DNA of 64,000 bases from Pseudomonadota bacterium (GCA_030684355.1 JAUXTN010000238.1:42690-106689); one strand, 5' to 3'. Counted from the stretch's first letter, positions 32,933 to 43,972 are shown. The notes: generated from the sequence alone by a model not told the origin. A program made the numbers and translations.

Positions 32933-33312
32933 ACCCCTTCAGCTTTCCCTACCTCTCCCGGGTCAACGCCGTCATGGCGATCGTGGGGGGCGTGGGGCTC
33001 TTCGTCGTCCCCGATCTGCTCCTGCGGATCCTCGACGTCCCGGCGGCCTTCGACGGCAGCTTCTATGGGCGTGCGTATGCCACGGGGCTGCTGAACATCG
33101 GGGTGATCAGCTGGGCGACGCGCGATGTCGTGGATGTGCGGGTGATCCGCGGGGTGACGGCTGCCAACGCGGTGCAGGACGCCTTGATCGTGGGGATCCT
33201 GCTGCATGCGGTCCTGACGGGGCAGGCGAATGGGTGGACGTGGGGGTTGGTCGTAGCGTTTGGGTACCAAGTCGTGTCGAACGCGGTGGCGTACGCGCGG
33301 TCGGGGCGGTGA
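32929..33312 (+). CDS. Four-helix membrane protein of the ceramidase operon
   Basis: 127 residues, four predicted membrane helices ('VMAIVGGVGLFVVPDLLLRI', 'AYATGLLNIGVISWA', 'VQDALIVGILLHAVLTG', 'WTWGLVVAFGYQVVS'). Not a recognised family; topology resembles small DoxX/DUF4345-like proteins. ATG 32929 overlaps the oxidase stop by 4 bp (ATGA), so it is co-translated. May be a membrane partner for the oxidase. A hairpin terminator follows. Confidence 0.65.
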   Translation: MNPFSFPYLSRVNAVMAIVGGVGLFVVPDLLLRILDVPAAFDGSFYGRAYATGLLNIGVISWATRDVVDVRVIRGVTAANAVQDALIVGILLHAVLTGQANGWTWGLVVAFGYQVVSNAVAYARSGR

Positions 33313-33318
33313 GGCCCC

Positions 33319-33343
33319 GAGGTGCCGGCGTATCGGCGACCTC
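33319..33343. terminator. Hairpin between convergent genes
   Basis: Near-perfect inverted repeat GAGGTGCCG / CGGCGACCTC (one bulge), loop GCGTAT, between stops at 33312 and 33359. Confidence 0.45.
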
Positions 33344-33358
33344 CGGCATGTTCGCGGA

Positions 33359-34003
33359 TCAGCGCGCCGCGGCGGGCGCCGGCAAGAGGTGGCCGCGCAT
33401 CTCGCCGAAGTAGGTGTGCGCCTTGGTGTGGAGGTTGAAATACAACACTCCCTTCTCCGCGAGGTACCGGAGGCCGCCGATCGTGTTCACCTGCGTGGGG
33501 AGGCCCGCCTCGACGGGACAGCCCTCGGGCAGACCGGAGGGGACGCCGTGGTGCCCCGCCGCGGTCGTGACGGTTGAGTTGGTGAGCTCGACCGTGAAGT
33601 GGCCGCCCACGAAGGTCTTCTCGAAGCTCCCGAAGCGCCCGAAGTCCACGGCGACCGGCCCCAGCACGCCGGGGGGCCCGCAGTGGATGTGGAACATCAC
33701 GATGTCCGCGGGCTTCACGCCCTCGATCTGGACATCGACCCTGGCCCGGCTCAAGTCGTTGGTGAACTGGAGCGTTCCATACCCACGAGAGGCGCGCTGT
33801 GCGCGGGGCGTCGAGGGCGCGGTGGACCCGAGCGTGGCGACGAGGGGCTTCGGCGTCTCGGATTCCTCGCCGCCCTCCTGCATCGGGGAGAGCCAGCTCT
33901 CGTAGAGGGGCCCCGGCTTTGCGCCGTCGGCGGGCTCCGCGGCGAGGGCGAGCGGGACGAGCGCGGCGAGGGCGAGGAGGACAAGGGCGCGTGCAACGTG
34001 CAT
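33359..34003 (-). CDS. CHRD-domain secreted protein
   Basis: 214 residues. ATG 34003 begins a signal peptide ('MHVARALVLLALAALVPLAL' then Ala-Glu), so it is exported. The CHRD domain (about 75-210) shows 'GTLQFTNDLSRARVDVQIEG', 'HIHCGPPGVLGPVAVDF' and 'LYFNLHTKAHTYFGEMRGHL', all normal for the family. CHRD proteins are secreted, ligand-binding beta domains; no enzyme activity is known. It is divergent from a LysR regulator, which probably controls it. Confidence 0.8.
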   Translation of the reverse strand: MHVARALVLLALAALVPLALAAEPADGAKPGPLYESWLSPMQEGGEESETPKPLVATLGSTAPSTPRAQRASRGYGTLQFTNDLSRARVDVQIEGVKPADIVMFHIHCGPPGVLGPVAVDFGRFGSFEKTFVGGHFTVELTNSTVTTAAGHHGVPSGLPEGCPVEAGLPTQVNTIGGLRYLAEKGVLYFNLHTKAHTYFGEMRGHLLPAPAAAR

Positions 34004-34173
34004 GGGCAACTCCGGTCGCGACGCCGTAGCGGGCGCGCCGGTCGGGGAGGAGGTCCCGGGTCGGCCAGCCGGTGGCCGGAAATGGCCATCACGGGCCAAC
34101 GCTCCCCAGCCCGGCCCGTCGCTACGCCTCCCCGGGTTGGCCGAAATACGCTCAACCGCCACCGGAGTCGCCC

Positions 34174-35058
34174 TTGGATCTCGAGGAGCTACGCGTCCTG
34201 CTCGCCGTCGCCGAGAGCGGGTCCGTGCTCGGCGCGTCCGCTCGCCTGAAGGTCACGCGCACCACGTTGCGGCGGCGATTGGAGTCCCTGGAGGCTCGGG
34301 TCGGCGCGCCGCTCGTGTTCCGGGGACCGTCCGGCGCCGCGTTGACCGAGGCGGGCGAGGTCGTGGCCCGTCACGCCCGGACGATCCTCGACGAGTCCGC
34401 TGCGCTCCTCGCCTCCGCCCGCGAGACCGGCGCCACTGCGGGTGGGCTCCTCCGGGTCCTCCTGCCCGTCGGGCTGCCGCCGCATGCCCTGGTCCTCCTC
34501 CACAGCGCGCTCCGGGCGGCGCACCCGCGCCTGTCCGTCGAGGCCCGCTACGCCGAGGATCCCGTCGGCACCACGCTCACCGAGGTCGACCTCGTCTTCC
34601 ACTTCGGCGACCGCCTTGCGACAGGCCCCTGGATCACCCGCGTGGTCCACCCGATGACGGAGCGGCTCCTCGCGAGCCCTGGCTACCTCGCCGCGCGCGG
34701 GACCCCCCGCACCCCCGCGGACCTCGACGGCCACGATCTCCTGGTGTGGCGGCGCCCCGGCGCCGACGCGCGCGCGTTGCCGACGCTCGATGGCGGAGCC
34801 ATGCCGATTGCCCCCACCGTCGTCGCCACGGACGTCCACCTCCTCCACACCCTCGCCGCCGCGGGCAGCGGCCTCGCCTTCGTGCCGGACGGGCGCATCC
34901 CGGACCCCACCCTGCCCCCCGACGCCCTCGTGCCGGTCCTCCCCGATCACGTCGGTCGCGACTGCCCCCTGCGCATGGTCGTCCCGCAGCCGCTCGCGCG
35001 CGCGCCCAAGGTGCGGACGGTGCTGGAGCAGCTCGCGCGGTTTCTCGGGGCGGGGTAG
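34174..35058 (+). CDS. LysR-family transcriptional regulator
   Basis: 294 residues. TTG 34174 ('LDLEELRVLLAVAESGSVLG') starts the winged helix-turn-helix (1-60, including 'TRTTLRRRLESLEARVGAPL'), followed by the LysR substrate-binding domain ('HPRLSVEARYAEDPVGTTLT', 'AAAGSGLAFVPDGRIP'). Length is normal. The region between this gene and the divergent CHRD gene (34004-34173) is the expected operator site. The effector molecule is unknown. Confidence 0.85.
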   Translation: MDLEELRVLLAVAESGSVLGASARLKVTRTTLRRRLESLEARVGAPLVFRGPSGAALTEAGEVVARHARTILDESAALLASARETGATAGGLLRVLLPVGLPPHALVLLHSALRAAHPRLSVEARYAEDPVGTTLTEVDLVFHFGDRLATGPWITRVVHPMTERLLASPGYLAARGTPRTPADLDGHDLLVWRRPGADARALPTLDGGAMPIAPTVVATDVHLLHTLAAAGSGLAFVPDGRIPDPTLPPDALVPVLPDHVGRDCPLRMVVPQPLARAPKVRTVLEQLARFLGAG

Positions 35059-35136
35059 CACCTCCTACGGACAGTCGGCTCCCGCCCAGGCGACCTCGTC
35101 GCAACTCGACACCCCCCGCGCAAAGTCATCCCCCAA

Positions 35137-36429
35137 TCACCCTTTCTTCTTGTACTTCCGGTCCCGAGCCAACCCATAAGCCTTGTTCGTCGTCATGTCC
35201 TTGTACCGCGCCACTGCCTTCCCCACGTCCCCCGAGTACGTCGCGACCAGGGTGGCAAGGCTCAAGTTGTCCCCGACGTACTGCAGGTGGTACATGTGAA
35301 TGATGGCATAGAGCCCGTCCGACACGTTGTCGAGACGGGTTGCCTTGGTCGGCTCGGGGCAACCAGCGTCGAAGTTGGCCGCCAACTCCTTGTGACGCGA
35401 GGCGACCTGTTTCCCCCCGTCGAGGTCGACCTTGGCGATGGCGGCCTGCACGGTGTGCGCGTGGATCTCGGACTGGACCAGGTTGTTCGCGCTTCGGAAG
35501 TACATGCCGTCGCTGCGACAATAGTCATACGCATGCTCCAGCTCGTGGCCGACCGAGCTGTCGTCGTAGCCGCTCGGCGTGTCACACGAGATCTCGCCGC
35601 CGTCGGCACCGCTCGGTTTGAACACGCATGTTCCGGGGCCGGCGCGGGCTTCCCGGATGGTGAGGCTCGCGCAGACGCTGTCGACCTGTGACAGCAAGCC
35701 GTCGAACACGGGGTTCGCCACGGCCGTCGAGTTGCACAGGTTCATCACCAGCGGGTCGCAGCGGACGTGCGCCAGGGCCGTGGAGGCGCTGGCGGTGTCA
35801 CACGTGACACCCCCGGTCGGGTCGACGGTGCAGTAGCCCCCCGTGATTGGGCCGGACGGCTGGGCCTCCGCCCCTCGCACGAGTGCCCCGATGGCGAGGT
35901 ACCCGATGAGGAGCTTCAGGAGCAGGCTCGGCCCCCCGGCTCCGCGCGCCCGCTGCGGAACGTCCGGTTCTTCTACCGGATCGTCGTCCCCCTCGCCGTC
36001 GTCATGGTCCCCGAGCGGGTACTCCACGCCGAGGATGGAGCAGAGGCGCATCTCCACCTCGTCCGCCACCTCGTCGTAATACTCGAACTCCGCGTCCTCG
36101 CCGAGCTCGTAGAAGATGTCCTCGGCGTCGTCCCGGTGGTCCTCCGCGATGCCGCGGACCTCGAAGAGGACGTAGCTCACGTTGTCCCACGTCTCCGCCT
36201 CGGTCTCGTCGATGTCGTCGACCTTGACACGCTGGACGGAGGCGGGCGGGGGCGTGGACACCTGCACGGGCCCCGCGACGCCGAGCCGATCGTGCAGCGC
36301 ATGCCGTCGGAGCGGATCCTGGAGCGCGTGCCGCTGGAGCGGATCGTGAAGCTCGGGCGCGGCGGCCGGTGCCCCCTCCGCCCGGGCCCGAGTGGAGACG
36401 CGATGCTGAAGCGATCCGGCAGGGAACAT
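35137..36429 (-). CDS. Membrane protein with a HELEH metallopeptidase-type motif
   Basis: 430 residues from ATG 36429. The N-terminus has a duplicated 'PLxRHALxDPL' stretch, and an acidic region (70-155) contains many Glu/Asp ('DDIDETEAETWDNVSYV'). One membrane helix follows (169-186), then a Cys-rich extracellular domain. 'SVGHELEHAYDYC' contains HELEH (His295-His299), a classic zinc-peptidase HExxH. The surroundings resemble the M91-type effector peptidases that contain 'HELxHAYD'. Six or more Cys could form disulfides. It is tentatively a type II-anchored zinc protease; the substrate and third ligand are unknown. The upstream frame (to 36900) is a shadow. Not recognised as a known family. 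Confidence 0.6.
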   Translation of the reverse strand: MFPAGSLQHRVSTRARAEGAPAAAPELHDPLQRHALQDPLRRHALHDRLGVAGPVQVSTPPPASVQRVKVDDIDETEAETWDNVSYVLFEVRGIAEDHRDDAEDIFYELGEDAEFEYYDEVADEVEMRLCSILGVEYPLGDHDDGEGDDDPVEEPDVPQRARGAGGPSLLLKLLIGYLAIGALVRGAEAQPSGPITGGYCTVDPTGGVTCDTASASTALAHVRCDPLVMNLCNSTAVANPVFDGLLSQVDSVCASLTIREARAGPGTCVFKPSGADGGEISCDTPSGYDDSSVGHELEHAYDYCRSDGMYFRSANNLVQSEIHAHTVQAAIAKVDLDGGKQVASRHKELAANFDAGCPEPTKATRLDNVSDGLYAIIHMYHLQYVGDNLSLATLVATYSGDVGKAVARYKDMTTNKAYGLARDRKYKKKG

Positions 36430-36701
36430 GCGTCGACAGGGTACACCCCGGGCGCAACCGCTCACGACGCGAACGCCGCTGAGAGGCAGGGCATCGGCCT
36501 CTCGCCACGCAGCGCGAGGGGCCCGGAGGGCGCGCGGGCGCGCCAGCGACCGCGCGGTTCGGCCGCCCCGGCGCGGGCGCCGGGAGAGGCCAACGGAGGA
36601 GCGCAGCGACGACCCCGGAGGGCACCGACCCCCGCGTCCGCGCGGGGGGCGCGCCCCCGCCCATACCAGGCGAGCGGGGGCCCTGGGGATCGCCGTGAGG
36701 G

Positions 36702-38276
<1,575 letters not shown>

Positions 38277-38411
38277 GTGCCCTCCGGTGGCACGCGGACC
38301 ATAAATGGCAACGCCGCCGGGTCCCATCACGGGCGATGACAGGTCGGGAGGCGGGCGCGCACCGATCCAAATTTGGCACCGTTGGATGCGCCGTTTCGCG
38401 CACGGAAAGTA

Positions 38412-38430
38412 ACACTTACATTACACTTAC
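38412..38430. repeat. 11-bp direct repeat in an AT-rich patch
   Basis: ACACTTAC occurs at 38412 and 38423 (11-bp phase) inside an AT-rich patch between the divergent TSP3 and lipoprotein genes. It may be part of a promoter or operator. Confidence 0.5.
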
Positions 38431-38486
38431 ACCAAACACGAGTCGCTTCACGACGGGGAACTCTCAAGGAGCGGCCATGGGAACGG

Positions 38487-38508
38487 CGGTCAGGCAACGG
38501 TCAGGCAA
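38487..38508 (+). repeat. 11-bp tandem repeat upstream of the lipoprotein gene
   Basis: CGGTCAGGCAA twice in a row, 35 bases before the GTG start. Confidence 0.7.
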
Positions 38509-38542
38509 GGTGGGGCAGACTTGGGGGTACAAGGGGGGAACC

Positions 38543-39841
38543 GTGGAGCATCCGATGCTGTTCCTGCTGCTCGCCCTCGCCTGCACCGACGACCCCGCTA
38601 CCTGTGGCACCGGCGGCGCCCCCGCCTCGCTCACCGTCACCTTCGACGTCCCCGACCTCGATTGGACCAGCAAGCCGAAGGTCCGCGTCTACGATGCCGA
38701 CGCCACCTTTGTCGCCGACCTCTCCCCCGGCGAGTCCGTGCTCGAAGACCTCGCCCCCGGTCCGTACACCCTCGTGACCGTGCGGGCGACCGCCCCGAGC
38801 ACGCCCGGCGGAGAGGGTGGCGATCCCAGCTTCTCCGAGGTCGCCTACGGGCGCCTCACCGACACCGTCGAGGTGGTGTGTGTCGCCGGTGACGCGGCCG
38901 CGACCGTCTCCTACGCGCTCCAGCCCTCGAGCGGGCACCTCTTCGTCAGCAGCGGCGAGCGCATCGCCGGGTTCGCCGCGGCGGACCTCGTCGGGGGCGG
39001 CGACGCCCTCACCGCCGACATCTCGCTCGACCTGTCGCTCGTCAACGGCCTCCACGCCTTCCACTTCGACCCCCTCGGCAACCTCTGGGCCGCCACCGAG
39101 GCCACCTACGGGGCGCGCTTCCTCGTCTTCGAGCCGGGCAGCGTCAGCGGCGTGGGTGCCGTCGAGCCCGACTACGAGCTGGCGGTGCCGGAGTTCGCCG
39201 ACAACGACCGCCTCACCGACTTCGCCTTCGCGGACGACGGCTCGCTCTGGGTCAGCGTCGCCCACGACGACACGAGCTTCGTCGGGCTCTACCACTTCTC
39301 CACCGCGCAGGGGTTCGCCGCGCTCCGTGGCGAGGAGGTCGCCGCGCCCGCCGAGACGTACACCGTCGCCGGCCTCCTCACCCCGGACGACCTCGTGATC
39401 GACGGCGGGGCGCTCTGGATCGCCGACTTCGACCAGGACGCGGTCGTGCGCGTGGAGGTCGGCGCGGCGGGCGGCACGACCCTCACCCCGACGCACACCG
39501 TCTCCGTCTTCCACGACGCGAAGCTCACCACGCCCTTCCGGGGCCCCACCGACCTGCTCCTCGACGCCGAGGGCGGGCTCTGGGTGAACTGGTGGACCGA
39601 CGCGGCGCTCACCCGCCTCCTGGTCCCGCGGGACGGCGCGCAGCTCCCCGACAGCGTCTACCAGCCCGACTCCCTCGCGCTCGTCGCGGGCCTCGCCGGA
39701 GACCTCGGGGGCGGCCTCTGGTACGGCCAGGAAGGCGCCACGGGGGCCCTCCACCGGGTGATCGGCGGCAGCGTCAGCGCGACGCACACCACCGCGGAGA
39801 CGCCCGTCCCGACCGACCTCGTGGTGGATCCGGCGCCGTAG
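38543..39841 (+). CDS. Beta-propeller-like lipoprotein
   Basis: 432 residues from GTG 38543 (AAGGGGGGAACC upstream). 'MLFLLLALACTDDP' holds the lipobox. Residues about 25-130 form a beta domain ('ASLTVTFDVPDLDWTSKPKV'). From about 150 there are propeller-like repeats with 'GLHAFHFDPLGNLWAATEAT', 'LTDFAFADDGSLWVSVAHDD' and 'PDDLVIDGGALWIADFDQDA', typical of NHL/SMP-30-like ligand-binding beta-propellers. No catalytic residues can be assigned. Outer-surface or periplasmic. Standing between the TSP3 gene (divergent) and a winged-helix NTPase gene (same strand, 51 bases away). Confidence 0.7.
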   Translation: MEHPMLFLLLALACTDDPATCGTGGAPASLTVTFDVPDLDWTSKPKVRVYDADATFVADLSPGESVLEDLAPGPYTLVTVRATAPSTPGGEGGDPSFSEVAYGRLTDTVEVVCVAGDAAATVSYALQPSSGHLFVSSGERIAGFAAADLVGGGDALTADISLDLSLVNGLHAFHFDPLGNLWAATEATYGARFLVFEPGSVSGVGAVEPDYELAVPEFADNDRLTDFAFADDGSLWVSVAHDDTSFVGLYHFSTAQGFAALRGEEVAAPAETYTVAGLLTPDDLVIDGGALWIADFDQDAVVRVEVGAAGGTTLTPTHTVSVFHDAKLTTPFRGPTDLLLDAEGGLWVNWWTDAALTRLLVPRDGAQLPDSVYQPDSLALVAGLAGDLGGGLWYGQEGATGALHRVIGGSVSATHTTAETPVPTDLVVDPAP

Positions 39842-39892
39842 GTCGGAGGGGGCGCGCTCGACGGGCGGGGGGGCGATGGATACCCGCCCCCG

Positions 39893-42370
39893 ATGGCGCT
39901 GGTTTCGGGCGAGCTGCGCATCGACCCCGAGACGGGCCTCGCGACGCTGCGCGGCGCCCCCCTCGACGTGCAGCCGAAGGTGTTGGAGCTCGTGCGTGCG
40001 CTCCTGGAGCGGCGCGGCGCGCTCTGGACCCGCGCGGAGCTCGACGCCCGGCTCTGGCCCGACGTGCACGTCGGCGAGGATGCGCTGAACCAGCTCCTCC
40101 GCAAGGCGCGCCGCGCCCTGGGCGACGACCCCGACGCGCCGCGCTTCATCGAGACCCTGCACCGGCGCGGTTGGCGGTGGCTGCCCGAGGTCGTCGAAGA
40201 GGCCCGCGCTCCCGCTGGGCTCGTGGGGCGGGCGGCGTTGCTCGCCAGTCTCTCCGGGAAGGCCGCCCCGGGGATCCGGGTGCTCACCGGGGCGCCGGGC
40301 ATCGGCAAGTCGGCCGTGGCGCGCGCGCTCGTGGCCACCCGAGACCACGTCTGGCTGGACACGTCCGGCCTCGCGGACCTCGACGACCTCGTGGCGGAGG
40401 TCGCGCGGCGCCTCGGTGTCACCCTCGGCGCCCAGTCCCCCGAGGCCACCTGCGCCAGCGTCGGGCGGGCCCTCTCGGCGCGGGGCCGCCTCGTGCTCGT
40501 GCTCGACGGCGCGGATCGCCTCGCCCAGGCCCGGACCGGGAGCCTCGCCGCCGTGCTCGGCAGTTGGGTGGCGATCGCGCCCGAATTGGATGTGTGTGTC
40601 ACCTGCTGCCTGGAGGTCGACGGGCTCGCGGCGCATCCCGGGGTCTCGACGACCGCGGTGCCACCTCTCGCCGAGGCCGACGCCGTCGCGCTGTTCCAGG
40701 GTTGGGCGGAGCCGCGCCCGGGGTGGGGCAACGGCGACCTGGACGTGGTGCGGGCGCTGGTCACCGCGCTCGAGGGGGCCCCGCTGGCCTTGGAGCTCGC
40801 TGCCGCCCTGCTCGAGCTCGTGCCCCTCGCCGAGCTCGCGCGCCGCATCGACGAGCGGCCCGCCACCCTCGCCGGGCGGAGCGGCGCCGTGGAGCGCTCG
40901 CTCGGGTGGGCCCGCGATCTGCTCCCTGCCGACGCCCGCCTCGTCTGGGCGCTGATGAGCGTGTTCCCCGGTCCGTTCGCCCTCGCGGAGGCCGAGGGGG
41001 TCGTGCGCCTCGTGCGTCCCGACGCGGACGTGGTGGCCGCGCTCGAGCTCCTCGCGGCGGCGCGGCTCGTCGGGGGAGACCCCACGCGCCTTCACCTCTC
41101 GACCGCCGTGCGCGCGCAGGGGGCCGCGGAGCTCGACGGGCTCGGCCTCCGCTCGCTCGCGATCTCGGCGTGGGTGGGCGGCGTCGCCCTGCGCGCGGAC
41201 GGCCTGCTGTCCGGCGCGTGGCGCTGGGAGGTCGACGCCCTGGCGGCGCTCATCGCCGACCTGCCCTCCCTCGATCTCGCGTGGCGACGCACCCTCCCCG
41301 ACGATCCCCGTCGGCTCGTGATCGGGCGCGCGCTCGCGACCGCGTTGCGCTACCCCGGCCCGTGGCGCCGCGCGAGCGACGTCCTCCGCGCCGTGACCCG
41401 CGAGCGAGCCGACCCCTGGGCGCGGGTGCAGCTCGCCGAGTACCAGGTCCGCCTCGGCGAGGTGGACGCCGCGCTGCCCGTGCTCACCGCGCTGGCCGAG
41501 GGGCGAGCCGGCGACGACACACCCGCGGACGCCCGCGCCTTCGCGGCGTTCCTCCTGGCACGGGTGCGAGGGGCGACCGGTGACCGGCCCGTGGAGGCCG
41601 CCGCCCTCGCGTTGGCCCTCGCCGCGCGGTGTCACAACGCCGCGCTCCAGGCGCTCGCGGCCGACCAGGCGGGCCTCGCCGCCCTGGGCGCCGGCGACAG
41701 CGACACCATGCGGCTGCGGTACACGGAGGCGCTCTCGCTCTCGACGGGGGCGAGCCGGGCGGCGGTGCGGGCCATCGTGTTGCAGAACTACGCGGCGTGC
41801 GTCGGCCGGCTCGGTCTCCACGCGGAGGCCCACGACCGGCTCCGCGAAGCCCTCGACGTGGCCACGGCCCTGCCCTTCCAGGTGGCCACCCCCGCCGTGC
41901 GCGCCAACCTGGGCGAGGCCCTGCTCCAGCTCCGCCGGCTCCCCGAAGCCTCGGCGTGCCTCGACGCCGCGCTCGAGGACGCCCGGCGCGCCGGGGATCT
42001 CCAGGCGGAGCGGCACGCGATCTCCCAGTTGGGCCCGCTGCGCTATGCCCTCGGCGCCACGGCCGACGCCCTGCCCCTGCTCGCCCGCGGCGCCGAGGTC
42101 GACCCCGGCGCCCCGCCAGCCCATCGTGCGCGCGGCGCCCTCCTCACCGCGCTCTCGTTCGCCGCGGAGGGGAAGCTCGACGCGGCGGCGCGTTGGTTCG
42201 CGGCGGCCGAGGCCACCGTGCCCGACGGGCACCCGCTCCGGGGGCAGGTGCTCGCGTGGCGGGCGTTGGTCGCGGCGCGGGCGGGCAACCCGGAGGAGGC
42301 CACGGCCCTGCTGATGCGCGCGCGGGCGGAGCCGGGCGGGGGTGGGTGGATCGCGGCGACGATGGGGTGA
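39893..42370 (+). CDS. Winged-helix, NTPase and TPR transcriptional regulator
   Basis: 825 residues. Residues 1-100 form an OmpR-type winged helix ('LDVQPKVLELVRALLERRGA', 'HVGEDALNQLLRKARRAL'). A STAND/AAA-like NTPase follows with Walker A 'GAPGIGKSAVA' (133-143) and a Walker B-like 'LVLVLDGADRLAQA'. The C-terminal half (about 450-825) is helical TPR-like repeats. This is the SARP/AfsR or MalT-like regulator architecture: ligand binding at the repeats switches the NTPase and the DNA-binding head. No signal peptide. ATG 39893 follows the beta-propeller lipoprotein. It may regulate the neighbouring lipoprotein genes; nothing in the sequence proves it. Confidence 0.8.
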   Translation: MALVSGELRIDPETGLATLRGAPLDVQPKVLELVRALLERRGALWTRAELDARLWPDVHVGEDALNQLLRKARRALGDDPDAPRFIETLHRRGWRWLPEVVEEARAPAGLVGRAALLASLSGKAAPGIRVLTGAPGIGKSAVARALVATRDHVWLDTSGLADLDDLVAEVARRLGVTLGAQSPEATCASVGRALSARGRLVLVLDGADRLAQARTGSLAAVLGSWVAIAPELDVCVTCCLEVDGLAAHPGVSTTAVPPLAEADAVALFQGWAEPRPGWGNGDLDVVRALVTALEGAPLALELAAALLELVPLAELARRIDERPATLAGRSGAVERSLGWARDLLPADARLVWALMSVFPGPFALAEAEGVVRLVRPDADVVAALELLAAARLVGGDPTRLHLSTAVRAQGAAELDGLGLRSLAISAWVGGVALRADGLLSGAWRWEVDALAALIADLPSLDLAWRRTLPDDPRRLVIGRALATALRYPGPWRRASDVLRAVTRERADPWARVQLAEYQVRLGEVDAALPVLTALAEGRAGDDTPADARAFAAFLLARVRGATGDRPVEAAALALALAARCHNAALQALAADQAGLAALGAGDSDTMRLRYTEALSLSTGASRAAVRAIVLQNYAACVGRLGLHAEAHDRLREALDVATALPFQVATPAVRANLGEALLQLRRLPEASACLDAALEDARRAGDLQAERHAISQLGPLRYALGATADALPLLARGAEVDPGAPPAHRARGALLTALSFAAEGKLDAAARWFAAAEATVPDGHPLRGQVLAWRALVAARAGNPEEATALLMRARAEPGGGGWIAATMG

Positions 42371-42430
42371 GCGGCCAGGGAATTCGACGCGGGACGTCCA
42401 GCTTCTCGCCGCCCGCTCGTTGGTGCCTGC

Positions 42431-43915
42431 ATGAGCCAACCCATGCGCCCGTCTCTCCTCCTCCTCCTTTGTGCCACGGCGTGCGCCGGCACCTCGCCGG
42501 ACGCCGCCGACACCGCGACGGACATCGCCGCCGCCTGTGTCGTCGACGGGGACCGTCCCGCCGGCTGGGACGACGCCACCCACGCGAACGACGTGGAACC
42601 CGACTACGACCTCGTGTTCGACCGGTCCGTGGTCCAGCGGGTCGACATCACGATCGCCGCGGCCGATTACGCCGCGATGTACGCCGAACTCGCGGAGCTC
42701 ACCGGGTTCGCGTTCGGCGCGGGCGGCGGGATGGAGGGCGGCGGCGGAGAGCACACCGGCGACGGGCCGCCAGAGGGCGACCCCGGGGGCGGCGGCGACG
42801 GGGGGCCTTCCACCGCGCTCCTGTCGGGGGATCCAAGCTACGTCTCCTCCACCGTGACGGTCGACGGCGCGACGTGGTGTGGCGTCGGGATGCGCTTCAA
42901 GGGCAACTCCTCGCTGATGTCGTCCTGGGCGGCGGGGGTCGGAAAGCTGCCGTTCCGGCTCGACTTCGACCGCTACGAGGACACCTTCCCCGAGACCGAC
43001 GACCAACGTTTCCATGGGTTCGCGGAGGTCACCTTCGGCAACGGCCAGGGCGACGCGACGCTGATCCGGGACGTGCTCGCCTCCGAGATCCTCGAGGACC
43101 GCGGCATCCCCGCGGCTCGCAACGCGTTCTGGCGGGTGTACCTCGACGCAGGCGACGGGCCCGTCTACCTCGGCCTCTACACCGCCTCGGAGGACCCCTC
43201 GGACGCCCTGGCGGACCGGCTCTGGGGGGACGACGACGGCAACCTCTACAAGCCCGACGGCGACTGCGCGGACCTGACCTGCTTCGACGAGGCGAGCTTC
43301 GAGAAGAAGACCAACGAGGACGACGCCGACTACGCCGACGTCGCCGCCCTCGTCGAGGCGCTCGCGGCCGACCGCACCGACGCGGCGGCATGGCGGGCGG
43401 GCCTTCTGGCAACGCTGGACGTGGACGGCTTCCTGCGTTGGTTGGCCGTCAACGCCGCGATGGAGAATTGGGACACCTACGGCGCGCTGGCGCACAACTA
43501 CTACCTCTACGGGGTGCCTAAGGACGATGGGCGCCTCGCCTGGATCCCGTGGGACCACAACCTCGCGCTCGCGGACGGGATGTCCGGCTCCACCGACCCC
43601 CTCTACGCCGACGCGAGCGAGGATTGGCCGCTTATTCGCCACCTCCTCGACGACGCCACCTATGCCGAGGCCTACCGCGCCTACCTGGCCGACGCGCTCA
43701 CCGGCGCCTACGCGGCCGACCGCTTCGAGGCCCGCGGCGAGGCGCTCCGTGCGCTGATCGAGCCCTCCGTGATCGGCGAGGACGGAGAGGTTGCCGGGTA
43801 CACCTTCGTGGAGAGCGTGAACGCCTGGGACGATGCCTACGACGGGGGCGGCGGGCTCTACGATCACGCCGACACGCGGCGCGAAGAGGTCGAGGCCGCG
43901 CTCGGGGCGAGGTAG
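42431..43915 (+). CDS. CotH-kinase family lipoprotein
   Basis: 494 residues. 'SLLLLLCATACAG' is a lipobox signal. A linker with Asp/Thr and a Gly-rich loop ('GAGGGMEGGGGEH', about 97-109) precedes the CotH domain (about 60-485), with 'GVGMRFKGNSSLMSSW', 'LGLYTASEDPSDALADRLWG', 'AAMENWDTYGALAHNYYLY' and 'LAWIPWDHNLALADGM' (the PWD metal-binding site). The domain is complete, so kinase activity toward exported proteins is plausible. Start ATG 42431; the internal Met five codons on is possible. Follows the winged-helix NTPase gene by 60 bases on the same strand. Confidence 0.88.
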   Translation: MSQPMRPSLLLLLCATACAGTSPDAADTATDIAAACVVDGDRPAGWDDATHANDVEPDYDLVFDRSVVQRVDITIAAADYAAMYAELAELTGFAFGAGGGMEGGGGEHTGDGPPEGDPGGGGDGGPSTALLSGDPSYVSSTVTVDGATWCGVGMRFKGNSSLMSSWAAGVGKLPFRLDFDRYEDTFPETDDQRFHGFAEVTFGNGQGDATLIRDVLASEILEDRGIPAARNAFWRVYLDAGDGPVYLGLYTASEDPSDALADRLWGDDDGNLYKPDGDCADLTCFDEASFEKKTNEDDADYADVAALVEALAADRTDAAAWRAGLLATLDVDGFLRWLAVNAAMENWDTYGALAHNYYLYGVPKDDGRLAWIPWDHNLALADGMSGSTDPLYADASEDWPLIRHLLDDATYAEAYRAYLADALTGAYAADRFEARGEALRALIEPSVIGEDGEVAGYTFVESVNAWDDAYDGGGGLYDHADTRREEVEAALGAR

Positions 43916-43972
43916 GGCGCGCCGCCCTTGTCGGCGCCTCCGCAGCCCGCATCTTTCAGGGTGGAGGTACGC

